A stretch of 64,000 nt of DNA from Shimia sp. CNT1-13L.2 (GCF_024331145.1 NZ_JANDJO010000004.1:186001-250000); one strand, 5' to 3'; positions 17,245 to 27,036 are shown, counted from the stretch's first letter. Numbers and translations: made by a program. The notes: generated by a model from the letters alone, not told the origin.

Positions 17245-18114
17245 TTATTCGCGCACGAGCCGTTCGTAGCTTTCCGCGATGTCGCGGGTCAGGTCGCCCA
17301 CTTCGAAGGTGTAGTCACCGATCTGGCCAACCGGGGTCACTTCTGCGGCGGTGCCGGTCAGGAAGCACTGCTCGAAATCGGCCATCTCTTCCGGCATGAT
17401 GCGACGTTCGTGGACGGTAACGCCCTTGTCTTTCAGCATCTGGATGATGGTCTGACGGGTGATACCGTTCAGGATCGCGTCCGGGATCGGCGTGTGCACT
17501 TCGCCGTCTTTCACAAAGAAGACGTTGGCACCGGTCGCCTCGGCAACGTAACCGCGGTAGTCCATGAACAGGGCGTCAGAACACCCTTTGGCCTCGGCCG
17601 CGTGTTTGGAGATGGTGCAGATCATGTAGAGGCCGGCGGCCTTGGCCGCGGTCGGAATGGTTTCCGGGCTCGGGCGCTTCCACTGGGCGATGTCGAGCTT
17701 GGCGCCTTTCATCTTGGCGTCGCCATAATACGCGCCCCATTCCCAGACTGCGATGGCAAGGCGCACGGGGTTCTTGGCGGAGGCCACGCCCATGTCTTCG
17801 CCCGCACCTCGCCATGCAACTGCACGCACGTAAGCGTCGGTCAGGCCGTTGGCCTTGAGGGTTTCTTCCTTGGCGGCCTCAATCTGGTCTACGGTCCACG
17901 GAATGTCCATGTCGATGAGTTGGCCCGATTTCAGCAGACGCTCCGAATGCTCGCGGCTTTTGAAGATCTTGCCGTTATAGGCGCGTTCGCCTTCGAAAAC
18001 CGAGCTTGCATAGTGCATCGCGTGGGTCAGGATATGCACGTTGGCATCGCGCCACTCGACCAGCTTGCCATCCATCCAGATCTTGCCGTCGCGATCATCA
18101 TAAGACCCTGCCAT
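17245..18114 (-). CDS. ilvE: Branched-chain amino acid aminotransferase
   Basis: 289 aa, fold-type IV PLP enzyme. It shows HYASSVFEGERAY at the N-terminus, the PLP lysine in PTAAKAAGLY, then GYVAEATGANVFFV and GITRQTIIQM for cofactor and phosphate binding. It makes or degrades Leu, Ile and Val using 2-oxoglutarate/glutamate. The ATG at 18114 is six bases after GGAGGG; the longer frame is rejected. It is divergent from petP. Direct repeats of GTTGCGC at 18149 and 18181, 32 bases apart (about three helical turns), lie in the shared promoter region. Confidence 0.93.
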   Translation of the reverse strand: MAGSYDDRDGKIWMDGKLVEWRDANVHILTHAMHYASSVFEGERAYNGKIFKSREHSERLLKSGQLIDMDIPWTVDQIEAAKEETLKANGLTDAYVRAVAWRGAGEDMGVASAKNPVRLAIAVWEWGAYYGDAKMKGAKLDIAQWKRPSPETIPTAAKAAGLYMICTISKHAAEAKGCSDALFMDYRGYVAEATGANVFFVKDGEVHTPIPDAILNGITRQTIIQMLKDKGVTVHERRIMPEEMADFEQCFLTGTAAEVTPVGQIGDYTFEVGDLTRDIAESYERLVRE

Positions 18115-18216
18115 GGTCTTCCCTCCAACTTGGGTTCGTTTTGCATAAGTTGCGCGAGAAATGGCCGATGCGGTCACATTGTTGCGCAAAATCTGCGATT
18201 CGCTACCAGTTCGCCC

Positions 18217-18283
18217 TTGGAGTGTCAATAAAGCTGACTTATTGTGGCGCTAAATTGATCGAAAAACGACTTGGACACTCCAA
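18217..18283. promoter_or_regulatory. Inverted repeats upstream of petP
   Basis: A perfect 10-bp inverted repeat, TTGGAGTGTC (18217-18226) and GACACTCCAA (18274-18283), brackets a second one, CAATAA (18226-18231) and TTATTG (18239-18244). The right outer arm touches the petP start codon. This could be a PetP operator or an mRNA hairpin hiding the start. Confidence 0.5.
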
Positions 18284-18777
18284 TGGCCGACTCACACAGT
18301 GGCGAAAGCCTGCTGTACCTGACCGATGAACAGCTCAGGCAAGGCATTGAGGCGATGTATTTTGCCTATCGCGGCTTTACCGCAGATCCGGACCGAATCC
18401 TTGCGACGATGGCCTATGGCCGCGCGCATCACCGCGCGATCCACTTCATCAAGCGTGCTCCGGGGACCACGGTGACCAACCTCCTCGAGATTCTCGGCGT
18501 GACCAAACAGTCGCTGAACCGCGTTCTGCGCACCCTGATCGAAGACGGGCTTGTCGAAAGCCGTGTCGGCTCGGCCGATCGTCGCGAGCGCAACCTGTTC
18601 CTGACGGAAGCGGGGGAAGCCCTGGAAAACCGGCTGTCCGACGCCCAGCGCACACGGATGCGCGCCGCCTATCGCGATGCCGGACCGGAAGCGGTATCGG
18701 GTTTCCGCCGTGTGCTTGAGGCGATGATGGATGGCGAAATGCGCCGCCGGTACGAAAGTCTGCGGGAGAAGGGCTGA
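18283..18777 (+). CDS. petP: MarR-family regulator PetP
   Basis: 164 aa. MarR winged helix with recognition region LEILGVTKQSLNRVLRTL and wing ADRRERNLFLTEAG. The ATG at 18283 is taken rather than the upstream TTG. It overlaps the response regulator by one base (TGATG). A MarR protein directly coupled to an OmpR-type regulator matches petP-petR of Rhodobacter capsulatus, named for their link to cytochrome bc1 genes. No bc1 genes are present here, so the target set is not evident. Confidence 0.85.
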   Translation: MADSHSGESLLYLTDEQLRQGIEAMYFAYRGFTADPDRILATMAYGRAHHRAIHFIKRAPGTTVTNLLEILGVTKQSLNRVLRTLIEDGLVESRVGSADRRERNLFLTEAGEALENRLSDAQRTRMRAAYRDAGPEAVSGFRRVLEAMMDGEMRRRYESLREKG

Positions 18778-19478
18778 TGAGTGACGTTGATCCCCACCTC
18801 CTGATCGTTGACGATGACGAACGCATCCGCGAATTGCTCAAGAAATTCCTGATGCGCAACGGGTTCCTTGTGACCTCGGCGCGTGATGCAAGCCACGCCC
18901 GTCGCATTCTTTCCGGACTGGATTTCGATCTGATCGTTCTGGATGTGATGATGCCGGGCGAAGACGGCATGTCCTTTACCCGTTCGATCCGCGAAACCTC
19001 GATGACTCCCATCCTTCTTTTGACCGCCAAGGGCGAAACCGAAGACCGGATTACCGGACTTGAGGCTGGCGCAGATGATTATCTGGCCAAACCCTTCGAG
19101 CCAAAGGAACTGCTTTTGCGGATCAACGCCATCCTGCGCCGGATGCCCGAGGTCAAAGAGGCGGATACGGCGCCCAAGGTGCTGAACCTCGGTCCGATCC
19201 GCTATGACATCGACCGGGGCGAGATGTGGCAGGGGGATGAAATCGTCCGCCTGACGGCCACTGAAAGCCAGCTGATGCGGATCTTCTCGACCACGCCGGG
19301 CGAGGCAATCAGCCGTGCCAAGCTGGTTGAGGAACTGGGGCGGGATCGTGGACAGGCGCAAGAACGTGCGGTGGATGTTCAGATCACCCGCCTGCGCCGC
19401 AAGATCGAGACCGATCCAAAGCAACCCCGCTACCTCCAGACAGTGCGCGGGGCGGGGTACATGCTCGCGCCCGATTGA
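18777..19478 (+). CDS. petR: OmpR-family response regulator PetR
   Basis: 233 aa. Receiver domain with acidic pocket Asp12/Asp13, phospho-acceptor Asp56 (LIVLDVMMPG), Thr83 and Lys105 (YLAKPF), then a winged-helix effector domain ending RGAGYMLAPD. No histidine kinase lies next to it. Start and stop overlap petP by one base, so the two are made together. Matches R. capsulatus PetR in type and context. Confidence 0.88.
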   Translation: MSDVDPHLLIVDDDERIRELLKKFLMRNGFLVTSARDASHARRILSGLDFDLIVLDVMMPGEDGMSFTRSIRETSMTPILLLTAKGETEDRITGLEAGADDYLAKPFEPKELLLRINAILRRMPEVKEADTAPKVLNLGPIRYDIDRGEMWQGDEIVRLTATESQLMRIFSTTPGEAISRAKLVEELGRDRGQAQERAVDVQITRLRRKIETDPKQPRYLQTVRGAGYMLAPD

Positions 19479-19618
19479 TCGGAGCAATTTGAACCGCGAC
19501 AAACAGGGGCCGCTGGTCTAGGGTAAGATCAGGACACGGCCCCGTTATCCCGTTGCCTTCCTTGCGATTTCCCGGCGCAACGCGCCTTGGGCACGTGTCG
19601 TGAACAGGGGAGGACACT

Positions 19619-20107
19619 ATGAAAAACACTTGTTTCGCACTGGCTCTGGCTTGCGCCCTGCCGACCTTTGCCTTGGCTCAGCAACTCGAGCAATGGGGCA
19701 CGGCAGGCGGCTGGGACGTGATGATCGACCCATCCATGGGCGATGGTTGCCTGATACAGGCCGAATATACGGACGGATCGGTGGTCAGAATCGGATTCGA
19801 CCGCAATGTCGGCGAAGGATATGTCACCGCGTTCAATATGGAATGGGGCGACATCATCGAGGGCGAACAATACGGCATTCTCTTTGATCTCGACGGCGCA
19901 GAGTATGATGCGGTGGCAACAGGCATCTATCTTAACGATGTGCCCGGGGCGGACATCTATTTCGACAATGTCGAGTTCTTCATGGACATTGCCAACCGCT
20001 ATACGATGACGATCTACAACGAGAACGGATATGTCACCGCGATTGATCTGGGGGGTACGCAGATCGGACTGGAAGCGGTTCTGGAGTGTCAGGCCGAGAT
20101 GGGCTGA
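19619..20107 (+). CDS. Secreted protein of unknown function
   Basis: 162 aa. A signal peptide with cleavage after the ALA in TFALAQQLEQ leads to an acidic mature protein of about 142 residues, with two Cys (near positions 42 and 158) that could pair. GGAGG sits five bases before the ATG. The mature sequence (GGWDVMIDPSMGDGCLIQAEY ... DGSVVRIGFDR) looks like a small beta-rich periplasmic domain. I do not recognise a family and give no function. Confidence 0.75.
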   Translation: MKNTCFALALACALPTFALAQQLEQWGTAGGWDVMIDPSMGDGCLIQAEYTDGSVVRIGFDRNVGEGYVTAFNMEWGDIIEGEQYGILFDLDGAEYDAVATGIYLNDVPGADIYFDNVEFFMDIANRYTMTIYNENGYVTAIDLGGTQIGLEAVLECQAEMG

Positions 20108-20191
20108 TACCTCTGGCGTCTTGGCACCCCGCTGACTAACGTGCCGGAAAGCGGCCCGCACCGCTTGGTCTAAACGGCAGGGAGAACGCGT

Positions 20192-21127
20192 ATGACAACG
20201 GCGCTTTACACACACGCAGAGTGTTTGAACCACCGCACACCGGCGGGGCATCCGGAACAGGTTGCGCGGCTGGAGTATATAAACGACGCCCTGAGCGCGG
20301 GAATGTTTGATGCCCTGGACCGGCGCGAGGCACCTTTGTGCGAGGATGCCGACATATTGCTGTGCCATCCGCAATCCCACCTCGATACCATCCTTGCTTC
20401 GGAACCGGAGACAGGAAGCCGCGCTCTGGACGCAGACACGCATATGTCGCCCGGATCCGTGCTTGCCGCGCGCCGCGCCGTGGGCGGGTGTATCGCGGCG
20501 GTGGATGCCGTGCTCTCCGGTGAGGTCGGAAACGCCTTTGTCGCCTGCCGCCCGCCGGGGCACCACGCGGAACAGAGCACTCCGATGGGATTCTGCCTGT
20601 TTGGCAATGCCGCCATTGCGGCGAAACATTCGATAGAGCGCCACGGCCTAGAACGGGTGGCGATTGTCGATTTCGACGTACACCACGGCAACGGCACACA
20701 GGCCCTGCTGTGGAACGAGGCACGTGCCCTGTTTTTCTCGAGCCACCAGAACCCGCTCTGGCCCGGCACAGGAATGCCCGAGGAAACCGGTGGTCACAAT
20801 AACGTCCACAATCTGCCCCTGCCCCCGCATTCCGATGGCCGCCTGATGCGCGCGACTTATGAGGCCCAGGTCTTTCCGGTGATCGAACGCTTCAAGCCTC
20901 AACTCCTCATCATCTCGGCAGGGTTTGACGCGCATATGGCCGATCCGCTGGCGCAGTTGAATTGGGCCACTGATGACTTTGTCTGGCTGACAGAGAAACT
21001 CTGCGATCTGGCCGAAGAACATTGCGAAGGTCGCGTTGTCTCGACTCTCGAGGGCGGATATGATCTTTCGGCACTGGCTGCTTCGGTAGCGGCCCACGTA
21101 AGCGTATTGATGGAGAAAACCGCATGA
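20192..21127 (+). CDS. Histone deacetylase-family (AcuC/HDAC-like) hydrolase
   Basis: 311 aa, complete zinc-dependent arginase/deacetylase fold. RPPGHHAE carries the paired active-site histidines, FDVHHGNGTQ gives the Asp/His zinc ligands, and SAGFDAHMADPL the second zinc Asp. Bacterial members deacetylate polyamines, acetoin-pathway proteins or acyl-lysine. AGGGAG precedes the ATG by seven bases. Its stop overlaps the xseB start (ATGA), so it heads the xseB-ispA-dxs operon. The substrate is not known. Confidence 0.88.
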   Translation: MTTALYTHAECLNHRTPAGHPEQVARLEYINDALSAGMFDALDRREAPLCEDADILLCHPQSHLDTILASEPETGSRALDADTHMSPGSVLAARRAVGGCIAAVDAVLSGEVGNAFVACRPPGHHAEQSTPMGFCLFGNAAIAAKHSIERHGLERVAIVDFDVHHGNGTQALLWNEARALFFSSHQNPLWPGTGMPEETGGHNNVHNLPLPPHSDGRLMRATYEAQVFPVIERFKPQLLIISAGFDAHMADPLAQLNWATDDFVWLTEKLCDLAEEHCEGRVVSTLEGGYDLSALAASVAAHVSVLMEKTA

Positions 21128-21366
21128 GCGACACGCCCGTAAGCGAACTCAGTTTCGAACAGGCCATGGCCGAGCTGGAACGCGTGGTTGGACAGCTGGA
21201 ACGGGGCGATGTGGCTCTGGAAGAATCGATCGCGCTTTATGAACGTGGGGCCGAGTTGAAGAAACGCTGCGAGGCCAAGCTCAAGGAAGCCGAAGAGAAG
21301 GTGGCTGCGATCACGCTTGACGGCGACGGCAACCCGGCCTCCCTGAAGCCGGTTGACGGCCTCTGA
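21124..21366 (+). CDS. xseB: Exodeoxyribonuclease VII small subunit
   Basis: 80 aa, the usual size. The sequence SFEQAMAELERVVGQLERGDVALEESIALYERGAELKKRCEAKLKEAEEKV is the helical hairpin of XseB. It binds XseA (not in this window) to form the single-strand exonuclease. It overlaps the HDAC-like gene by four bases and sits next to ispA, the conserved order in many proteobacteria. Confidence 0.93.
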   Translation: MSDTPVSELSFEQAMAELERVVGQLERGDVALEESIALYERGAELKKRCEAKLKEAEEKVAAITLDGDGNPASLKPVDGL

Positions 21367-21418
21367 ACAAAATAGACCAGCCCACCCGAAGGGGTGGCGC
21401 GACAAGGACCAGACCATC

Positions 21419-22288
21419 GTGTTCCAGACCCGCCTGAAAGAGACCGCCGCCCTTGTGCAGGCGCATCTTGAAACCACGCTTGCCCACTATGGCGATCTGC
21501 CCGTGATCGAAGCCATGCGCTATGCCAGCGCCGGCGGCAAACGCCTGCGCGCCTTTCTTGTTCTGGAAAGCGCCCGCATCCACGGTGTCGATGCCGATCA
21601 TGCAATCTGGCCAGCCACGGCAATCGAGGCGATCCATGCCTATAGCCTCGTGCATGACGATCTGCCCTGCATGGACGATGACGATCTGCGCCGTGGCCTG
21701 CCGACCGTTCACAAGAAGTGGGACGAATGCACTGCGGTTCTGGCGGGGGATGCCCTGCACACCTTTGGCTTTGAATGCGTGAGCCGCCCGGAATGCCATG
21801 CCGATCCGCTTGTTCGCGCGGAACTGACTCTGAACCTGGCCCGCGCTGCCGGAGCACAGGGGATGGTCCTGGGTCAGGCGCTCGATATTGCGGCGGAAAC
21901 CGCCCCCGAGCCGCTTACACTTGACGAGATCACCCACCTTCAGGCGGGCAAGACCGGCGCCTTGATCGCGTGGTCGGCAACAGCCGGTGCCGTCATGGCG
22001 CAGGCCGACACCACGCCGCTGATGCGCTATGCGGCGGACCTCGGCCTCGCCTTCCAGATTGCTGACGATATATTGGATGTAGAAGGCGACGCGGAGAAGC
22101 TCGGCAAGGCCGTCGGCAAAGACGCCGATGCCGGTAAGGCAACCTTCGTATCCCTTCTTGGCCTCGACGAGGCAAGAAACCGCGCACGGCAGTTGGTGGA
22201 AGACGCCTGTGATGCGCTGGAAATCTATGGCAGCGAGGGCGATACCTTGCGGGAGGCCGCGCGGTTCGTTATCTCGCGGGACAGCTAA
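21419..22288 (+). CDS. ispA: Farnesyl/geranyl diphosphate synthase
   Basis: 289 aa trans-prenyltransferase. The first aspartate-rich motif [10 protein letters not shown] starts at residue 80; the second is DDILD. GGKRLR and the LVHDDLP region are typical of short-chain FPP synthases. The GTG at 21419 gives the standard length; a TTG at 21353 inside xseB would add 22 unneeded residues. It condenses IPP with DMAPP/GPP, using precursors from Dxs, encoded next. In this group the products feed quinones, carotenoids and undecaprenol. Confidence 0.92.
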   Translation: MFQTRLKETAALVQAHLETTLAHYGDLPVIEAMRYASAGGKRLRAFLVLESARIHGVDADHAIWPATAIEAIHAYSLVHDDLPCMDDDDLRRGLPTVHKKWDECTAVLAGDALHTFGFECVSRPECHADPLVRAELTLNLARAAGAQGMVLGQALDIAAETAPEPLTLDEITHLQAGKTGALIAWSATAGAVMAQADTTPLMRYAADLGLAFQIADDILDVEGDAEKLGKAVGKDADAGKATFVSLLGLDEARNRARQLVEDACDALEIYGSEGDTLREAARFVISRDS

Positions 22289-22305
22289 GACAGAAAGGCA
22301 CGTCC

Positions 22306-24234
22306 ATGTCTGCCAGACCCGAAACGCCCCTTCTGGACCGCGTGAATGCGCCCGCGGACCTGAAACAGTTCACTGATACGGAACTGACCCAGCTCGCGCA
22401 CGAGCTGCGGGCGGAAACTGTTTCGGCGGTTTCAGAAACCGGCGGGCACCTGGGCGCGGGCCTTGGCGTGGTGGAACTCACGGTTGCCCTGCACGCGATT
22501 TTCGACACGCCGCAGGACAAGATCATCTGGGACGTCGGCCACCAATGCTATCCCCACAAGATTCTGACCGGCCGCCGCGACCGCATTCGCACACTGCGCC
22601 AGAAAGACGGCCTGTCGGGTTTCACCAAGCGCAGCGAAAGCGTCTATGACCCCTTCGGCGCGGCGCATAGCTCGACCTCGATTTCCGCCGCCCTCGGCTT
22701 TGCCGTGGCGCGTGATCTGGGCGGTCAATGCGACGGCGGGCTTGGCGATGCGGTGGCGGTTATCGGCGACGGGTCGATCTCTGCGGGCATGGCCTATGAG
22801 GCGATGAACAACGCGGGCCACCTCAACAAACGCCTGTTCGTGATCCTGAACGACAACGACATGTCGATTGCGCCCCCGGTGGGTGCGATGTCGTCTTACC
22901 TGTCGCGCCTCTATGCCGGTGATCCGTTTCAAGAGCTGAAATCGGCGGCCAAGGGCGCAGTGTCCCTGCTGCCAGAACCCTTCCGCGAAGGGGCGAAACG
23001 CGCCAAGGAAATGCTCAAGGGCATGACGGTTGGCGGCACCCTGTTCGAAGAACTGGGTTTTTCCTATGTCGGCCCGATTGATGGCCACGACATGGAGCAG
23101 CTGTTGCCGGTTCTGCGCACCATGCATCAGCGCGCCACAGGTCCGGTTCTGCTGCACGTGATCACCAAGAAGGGCAAAGGCTATGCCCCGGCGGAAAACG
23201 CCCGCGACCGTGGCCATGCGACGGCCAAGTTCGACGTGCTGACCGGCAAACAACACAAGGCCCCCTCGAACGCGCCCTCCTATACCTCGGTATTCGGGCA
23301 GGCGCTGGTGGACGAAGCCGCCCGTGACAACCGCATCTGCGCGGTGACTGCCGCGATGCCCGATGGCACCGGCCTCAACCTGTTTGCAGAACGCTATCCA
23401 AGCCGCTGTTTCGACGTGGCGATTGCCGAACAACACGGGGTGACCTTCTCGGCCGCGCTGGCGGCGGGCGGGATGAAACCCTTCTGCGCGATGTATTCGA
23501 CCTTCCTGCAACGCGGCTATGACCAGGTGGTGCATGACGTGGCAATCCAGCGCCTGCCGGTGCGCTTTGCCATCGACCGTGCCGGTCTTGTTGGCGCCGA
23601 CGGGGCAACCCACGCCGGCAGCTTTGACATCGCCTATATGGCCAATCTGCCAGGCATGGTGGTGATGGCCGCCGCAGATGAGGCCGAACTGGTCCACATG
23701 GTCGCCACGGCCGCAGCCTATGACGATGGCCCGATCGCCTTCCGCTATCCGCGTGGCGAAGGTGTGGGTGTTGATATGCCGGAACAGGGCGACATCCTCG
23801 AGATCGGCAAGGGGCGTATGATCCAGGAAGGCAAGCGCGTGGCGCTCTTGTCTTTTGGCACACGTCTGGAAGAGGTCAAGAAAGCTGCCGAAGCGCTTTC
23901 GGCCAAGGGCATCACGCCCACCATTGCCGATGCGCGTTTTGCCAAACCTCTCGACGAGGCGCTCATCCTCGATCTGGCGGCCAATCATGAGGCGCTGATC
24001 ACGATCGAAGAAGGTGCAATCGGCGGCTTTGGCAGCCACGTGTCTCAGCTTCTGTCCGAGAACGGCGTGTTTGATCAGGGGTTCAAGTTCCGCTCAATGG
24101 TGCTGCCCGATATCTTCCTTGATCAGGCAAGCCCCAAGGCCATGTATGACACCGCCGCCATGAATGCCGAGCATATCGAAGCCAAGGTTCTGGATACGCT
24201 GGGCATCTCGCAAATCGGCTCTAAATCAGCCTGA
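22306..24234 (+). CDS. dxs: 1-deoxy-D-xylulose-5-phosphate synthase
   Basis: 642 aa, full length. The N-terminal TPP domain has [18 protein letters not shown] and the diphosphate/Mg motif [16 protein letters not shown]. The central pyrimidine domain has the catalytic Glu in [16 protein letters not shown], and the C-terminal transketolase domain has [12 protein letters not shown]. It condenses pyruvate and glyceraldehyde 3-phosphate, the first step of the MEP pathway. It starts 17 bases after ispA. Confidence 0.96.
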   Translation: MSARPETPLLDRVNAPADLKQFTDTELTQLAHELRAETVSAVSETGGHLGAGLGVVELTVALHAIFDTPQDKIIWDVGHQCYPHKILTGRRDRIRTLRQKDGLSGFTKRSESVYDPFGAAHSSTSISAALGFAVARDLGGQCDGGLGDAVAVIGDGSISAGMAYEAMNNAGHLNKRLFVILNDNDMSIAPPVGAMSSYLSRLYAGDPFQELKSAAKGAVSLLPEPFREGAKRAKEMLKGMTVGGTLFEELGFSYVGPIDGHDMEQLLPVLRTMHQRATGPVLLHVITKKGKGYAPAENARDRGHATAKFDVLTGKQHKAPSNAPSYTSVFGQALVDEAARDNRICAVTAAMPDGTGLNLFAERYPSRCFDVAIAEQHGVTFSAALAAGGMKPFCAMYSTFLQRGYDQVVHDVAIQRLPVRFAIDRAGLVGADGATHAGSFDIAYMANLPGMVVMAAADEAELVHMVATAAAYDDGPIAFRYPRGEGVGVDMPEQGDILEIGKGRMIQEGKRVALLSFGTRLEEVKKAAEALSAKGITPTIADARFAKPLDEALILDLAANHEALITIEEGAIGGFGSHVSQLLSENGVFDQGFKFRSMVLPDIFLDQASPKAMYDTAAMNAEHIEAKVLDTLGISQIGSKSA

Positions 24235-24266
24235 AATGCAGCCTAGGGACGCGTCCCCCGGACTTT

Positions 24267-25121
24267 TCATTCCTGTTCGGCATCAAGCATCGCGTCCAGT
24301 GCCGAAGTGTAGGTCGGGTATTTCAGGACCACGCCCAACTCGTCCTTGATGCGATCATTGCGCACCCGCTTGCTGTCGGAATAGAAGCTGCGCGCCATCG
24401 GGCTCATGTTCGCCTCTTCAAACGGCACGGCAGGTGGTGGCTCCATGCCAAGCAGCTTGGCCGCGTATTCGATCACGTCCTGCGGCGGGGCCGGGTCGTC
24501 GTCACAGACATTGTAAATGCGGCCCGGGTTGGGGTGCATGATCGACGCTTCCAGCACCTGGGCGATGTCTTCGACGTGGATGCGGCTGAAGATCTGGTTC
24601 TTCTTGATCACCCGTTGCGCCACCCCTTTGCGCAGCTTGGCAAATGGGCCACGCCCCGGGCCATAGATGCCCGCGAGGCGAAACACATGCACCGGAAGCC
24701 CTTCGATATCCAACCATTCGCGTTCAGCCATCACCCGGCGCTGGCCACGCACCGTCGCCGGATCGGTTGGAGACTTTTCATCGACCCATCCGCCATCATG
24801 GTCACCGTAAACACCCGTCGTCGAGAGATAGCCAACCCATTCCAACCGGGGCGCGGCATCCACAATCGCCTGCCGCCCGATACGCATGATGGGGTCACCC
24901 TGTTCATCCGGTCCCGCAGAGGTCAACAGATGGGTCACACCCTTGAGCGCGTCGTGAAGATCGCAGGGCCACAAAAGCGGCTTCACACCTTCCGCCTTAA
25001 ATGCCTCGAACTTTTCGGGTTTGCGAGTGGTACCGATCACGGTCCACCCTTTTGGCACCAGTCGCCGCGCCAGTTCGCGCGCGGAAAACCCGTGCCCCAG
25101 TGACAGAAGAACCTTATCCAT
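24267..25121 (-). CDS. SDR-fold NAD(P)-binding protein (YeeZ-like)
   Basis: 284 aa. An N-terminal Rossmann loop LLSLGHGFSARELARRL is followed by an extended-SDR body with YLSTTGVYGDHDGGWV (Ser/Thr-Tyr region without the usual Lys three residues on) and RLAGIYGPGRGPF. This resembles YeeZ-type atypical epimerases whose activity is unknown. The ATG at 25121 starts directly at the first beta strand; the longer frame runs into the divergent methyltransferase promoter. It converges with dxs. Confidence 0.8.
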   Translation of the reverse strand: MDKVLLSLGHGFSARELARRLVPKGWTVIGTTRKPEKFEAFKAEGVKPLLWPCDLHDALKGVTHLLTSAGPDEQGDPIMRIGRQAIVDAAPRLEWVGYLSTTGVYGDHDGGWVDEKSPTDPATVRGQRRVMAEREWLDIEGLPVHVFRLAGIYGPGRGPFAKLRKGVAQRVIKKNQIFSRIHVEDIAQVLEASIMHPNPGRIYNVCDDDPAPPQDVIEYAAKLLGMEPPPAVPFEEANMSPMARSFYSDSKRVRNDRIKDELGVVLKYPTYTSALDAMLDAEQE

Positions 25122-25200
25122 GTGCGCACCCTGCCGCCGCGCCACGGGACATGCAAGGGAAACCCTTGAATGGAATCGACGGTCACGATTGACTGAGGTC

Positions 25201-25839
25201 ATGACAACAGCCGATGAACCAAATCTAGACGCCGCCTACGACCTCGAAACGCCGGAAGACTCTCTCAGGCTCTATGCGAACTGGGCCGAGACCTACGACA
25301 GCACCTTTGCCGAAAGCCACGACTATGTCCTGCCGCTGAGGGTGGCAGAGCAATTCGTAAATGCAGGGGGTGCAGGGCCTGTGCTGGATGTCGGCGCTGG
25401 TACCGGATTGTGTGGGGCCTGCCTGCGCGGGCTGGGCATTGCCGATGTCGATGCCACGGATATCTCGCAAGAGATGCTGGACGTCGCTGCGCGCAAAGGC
25501 ATTTATCAGTCTCTGTTCACCGGCGATCTGACTAAGCGTCTGCCCGTGGAAGACGGCAGTTACGCTGGAATAGTCTCTTCTGGAACCTTCACCACGGGCC
25601 ATGTCGGGCCTGATGCCTTCGACGAACTGCTGCGTATCGTGCGGCCTGGCGGCCTTCTCGCGATCTCGATCAACGGGGTGCATTTCGAGAATATGGGCTT
25701 CAAGGCCAAACTGGATGGGTTATCGGATCAGATCACGGATTTGCAGCTGCCCGAAGTGCGCTACTATGGCGAAAACGCCAGCGGGGACCACAAGGACGAC
25801 ACCGGATTTGTGGCTCTGTTCCGCAGGATTAGAGACTGA
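25201..25839 (+). CDS. Class I SAM-dependent methyltransferase
   Basis: 212 aa. Motif I is LDVGAGTGLCGACL; the acidic end of strand 2 is DATDISQEMLDVA; post-motif sequence LRIVRPGGLLAISING is typical of the Methyltransf_11/25 group. The ATG at 25201 follows the divergent SDR gene. Its stop region overlaps the convergent DUF1810 gene by 11 bases, and that overlap contains one copy of the repeated TAGAGACTG motif. The acceptor is unknown. Confidence 0.82.
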   Translation: MTTADEPNLDAAYDLETPEDSLRLYANWAETYDSTFAESHDYVLPLRVAEQFVNAGGAGPVLDVGAGTGLCGACLRGLGIADVDATDISQEMLDVAARKGIYQSLFTGDLTKRLPVEDGSYAGIVSSGTFTTGHVGPDAFDELLRIVRPGGLLAISINGVHFENMGFKAKLDGLSDQITDLQLPEVRYYGENASGDHKDDTGFVALFRRIRD

Positions 25840-25840
25840 T
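25828..25840 (+). repeat. TAGAGACTG-family motif, copy B (13-mer)
   Basis: ATTAGAGACTGAT spans the overlapping 3' ends of two convergent genes: it encodes the last residues and the TGA of the methyltransferase on one strand, and SL plus TAA of DUF1810 on the other. Confidence 0.6.
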
Positions 25841-26254
25841 TTCTTTCAAAGTCAGCGGGCACGGCTCTCCGTCATAGAAAGTGGAAAGAGCTTCGCCAAA
25901 GATGGCAGGCGCGCCGGGTACGGCGGCAAAGAGCGTGGCAGTGCTGCGCACTTTGAGGGCGTCGACAGGCCCGAGAATTTCCTCCGCTGTCGAGTCAAAG
26001 TGCCTTGTCAGAGCCTCGAACATCTCGATCAGACGCGGCCCCAGAATGGAATGCGCAAGATAGCGGCTCGCCTCATCCAGATCCGCAAGCCCATAGTCAT
26101 GGGCCCATTGCGACCGACCGAGGGAGCGCAGCTGTGGCATCTCCCACCAGATCCAGTGGGTCACCTTGCGACCGGCGGTCAACTCGACCAGCGCCTGTGC
26201 ATGGGTCGCCTCCTGCCGTGGCAGGAAGCGATCCAGATCCTGGATGTCGATCAC
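25829..26254 (-). CDS. DUF1810 family protein
   Basis: 141 aa, the family's usual size. The hallmark THWIWWEMPQL is at residues about 31-41, followed by YLAHSILGPRL and the FGEALSTFYDG end. The GTG start at 26254 overlaps the caiD stop by four bases (GTGA), making it the last gene of the carnitine-type operon. The family has no established biochemical function, and its presence here may be only positional. Confidence 0.82.
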   Translation of the reverse strand: MIDIQDLDRFLPRQEATHAQALVELTAGRKVTHWIWWEMPQLRSLGRSQWAHDYGLADLDEASRYLAHSILGPRLIEMFEALTRHFDSTAEEILGPVDALKVRSTATLFAAVPGAPAIFGEALSTFYDGEPCPLTLKEISL

Positions 26255-27036
26255 TTGCCCTTCCAGACAGGATCGCGCTTTTCGGCAAAGGCGCGTGCGC
26301 CCTCAAGCTGGTCATCCGAGCGATAGAGTGTATCGACGGTCGCCAGCTGGCTTTTGGTGATCCGGTTCATCGTGTCCTGGAACTTGCTGTCCTCGGCGTC
26401 GCGCACGATTTCCTTGATCGCGGCATAGACCAGCGGCGGGCCGCTTGCCAGAAGACGCGCCAGTTCCCATGCGCGATCCATGAGTTGATCCGCAGGCACA
26501 ATTTCGTTCACAAGCCCCCAGCGGTTCGCCTCTTCCGCATCGAACCAGCGCCCGGTGAGCAGCAGTTCCATCGCGATGTGATAGGGAATGCGCTTCGGCA
26601 GCTTCACGCTGGCCGCGTCGGCGACGGTGCCGGACCGAATCTCAGGCAGGGCAAAGGTTGCGTGGTCTGCGGCAAGGATCATGTCAGCCGAAATCGCCAG
26701 TTCGAGACCACCGCCGCAGGCGATACCGTTCACCGCGGCGATGATCGGCTTGTTCATGTCGCGCATTTCCTGAATGCCGCCAAAACCGCCGACGCCATAG
26801 TCCCCGTCAACTGCGTCACCACCAGCCGCCGCCTTGAGATCCCAGCCAGGGCAGAAGAACTTGTCGCCGCCCCCGGTCAGGATCGCGACACGCAACTCGG
26901 GGTCGTCGCGGAACTCACGGAAAACCTCGCCCATGATACGGCTGGTCGCGAGATCAATCGCATTGGCCTTGGGGCGGTCCAGCGTGACCTCAAGAATGGC
27001 CCCCTCGCGCCGTGTTTTCACTACGTCCTGGCTCAT
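26251..27036 (-). CDS. caiD: Carnitinyl-CoA dehydratase (enoyl-CoA hydratase family)
   Basis: 261 aa, the same length as E. coli CaiD. The crotonase fold shows DRPKANAIDLATS near the N-terminus, an oxyanion-hole GWDLKAAAG and GIACGGGLELAISADMILA. It would interconvert crotonobetainyl-CoA and carnitinyl-CoA. Operon partners are an acyl-CoA dehydrogenase and a CoA ligase, which fits gamma-butyrobetaine or carnitine breakdown. Four bases separate it from the ligase gene upstream. Substrate assignment rests on family resemblance plus context. Confidence 0.8.
   Translation of the reverse strand: MSQDVVKTRREGAILEVTLDRPKANAIDLATSRIMGEVFREFRDDPELRVAILTGGGDKFFCPGWDLKAAAGGDAVDGDYGVGGFGGIQEMRDMNKPIIAAVNGIACGGGLELAISADMILAADHATFALPEIRSGTVADAASVKLPKRIPYHIAMELLLTGRWFDAEEANRWGLVNEIVPADQLMDRAWELARLLASGPPLVYAAIKEIVRDAEDSKFQDTMNRITKSQLATVDTLYRSDDQLEGARAFAEKRDPVWKGK

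Noticed and set aside
25021..25200. Longer N-terminus of the methyltransferase
   Set aside because: The extra residues run through the 5' end of the divergent SDR gene and are Arg/Pro-rich; the ATG at 25201 matches the domain start.
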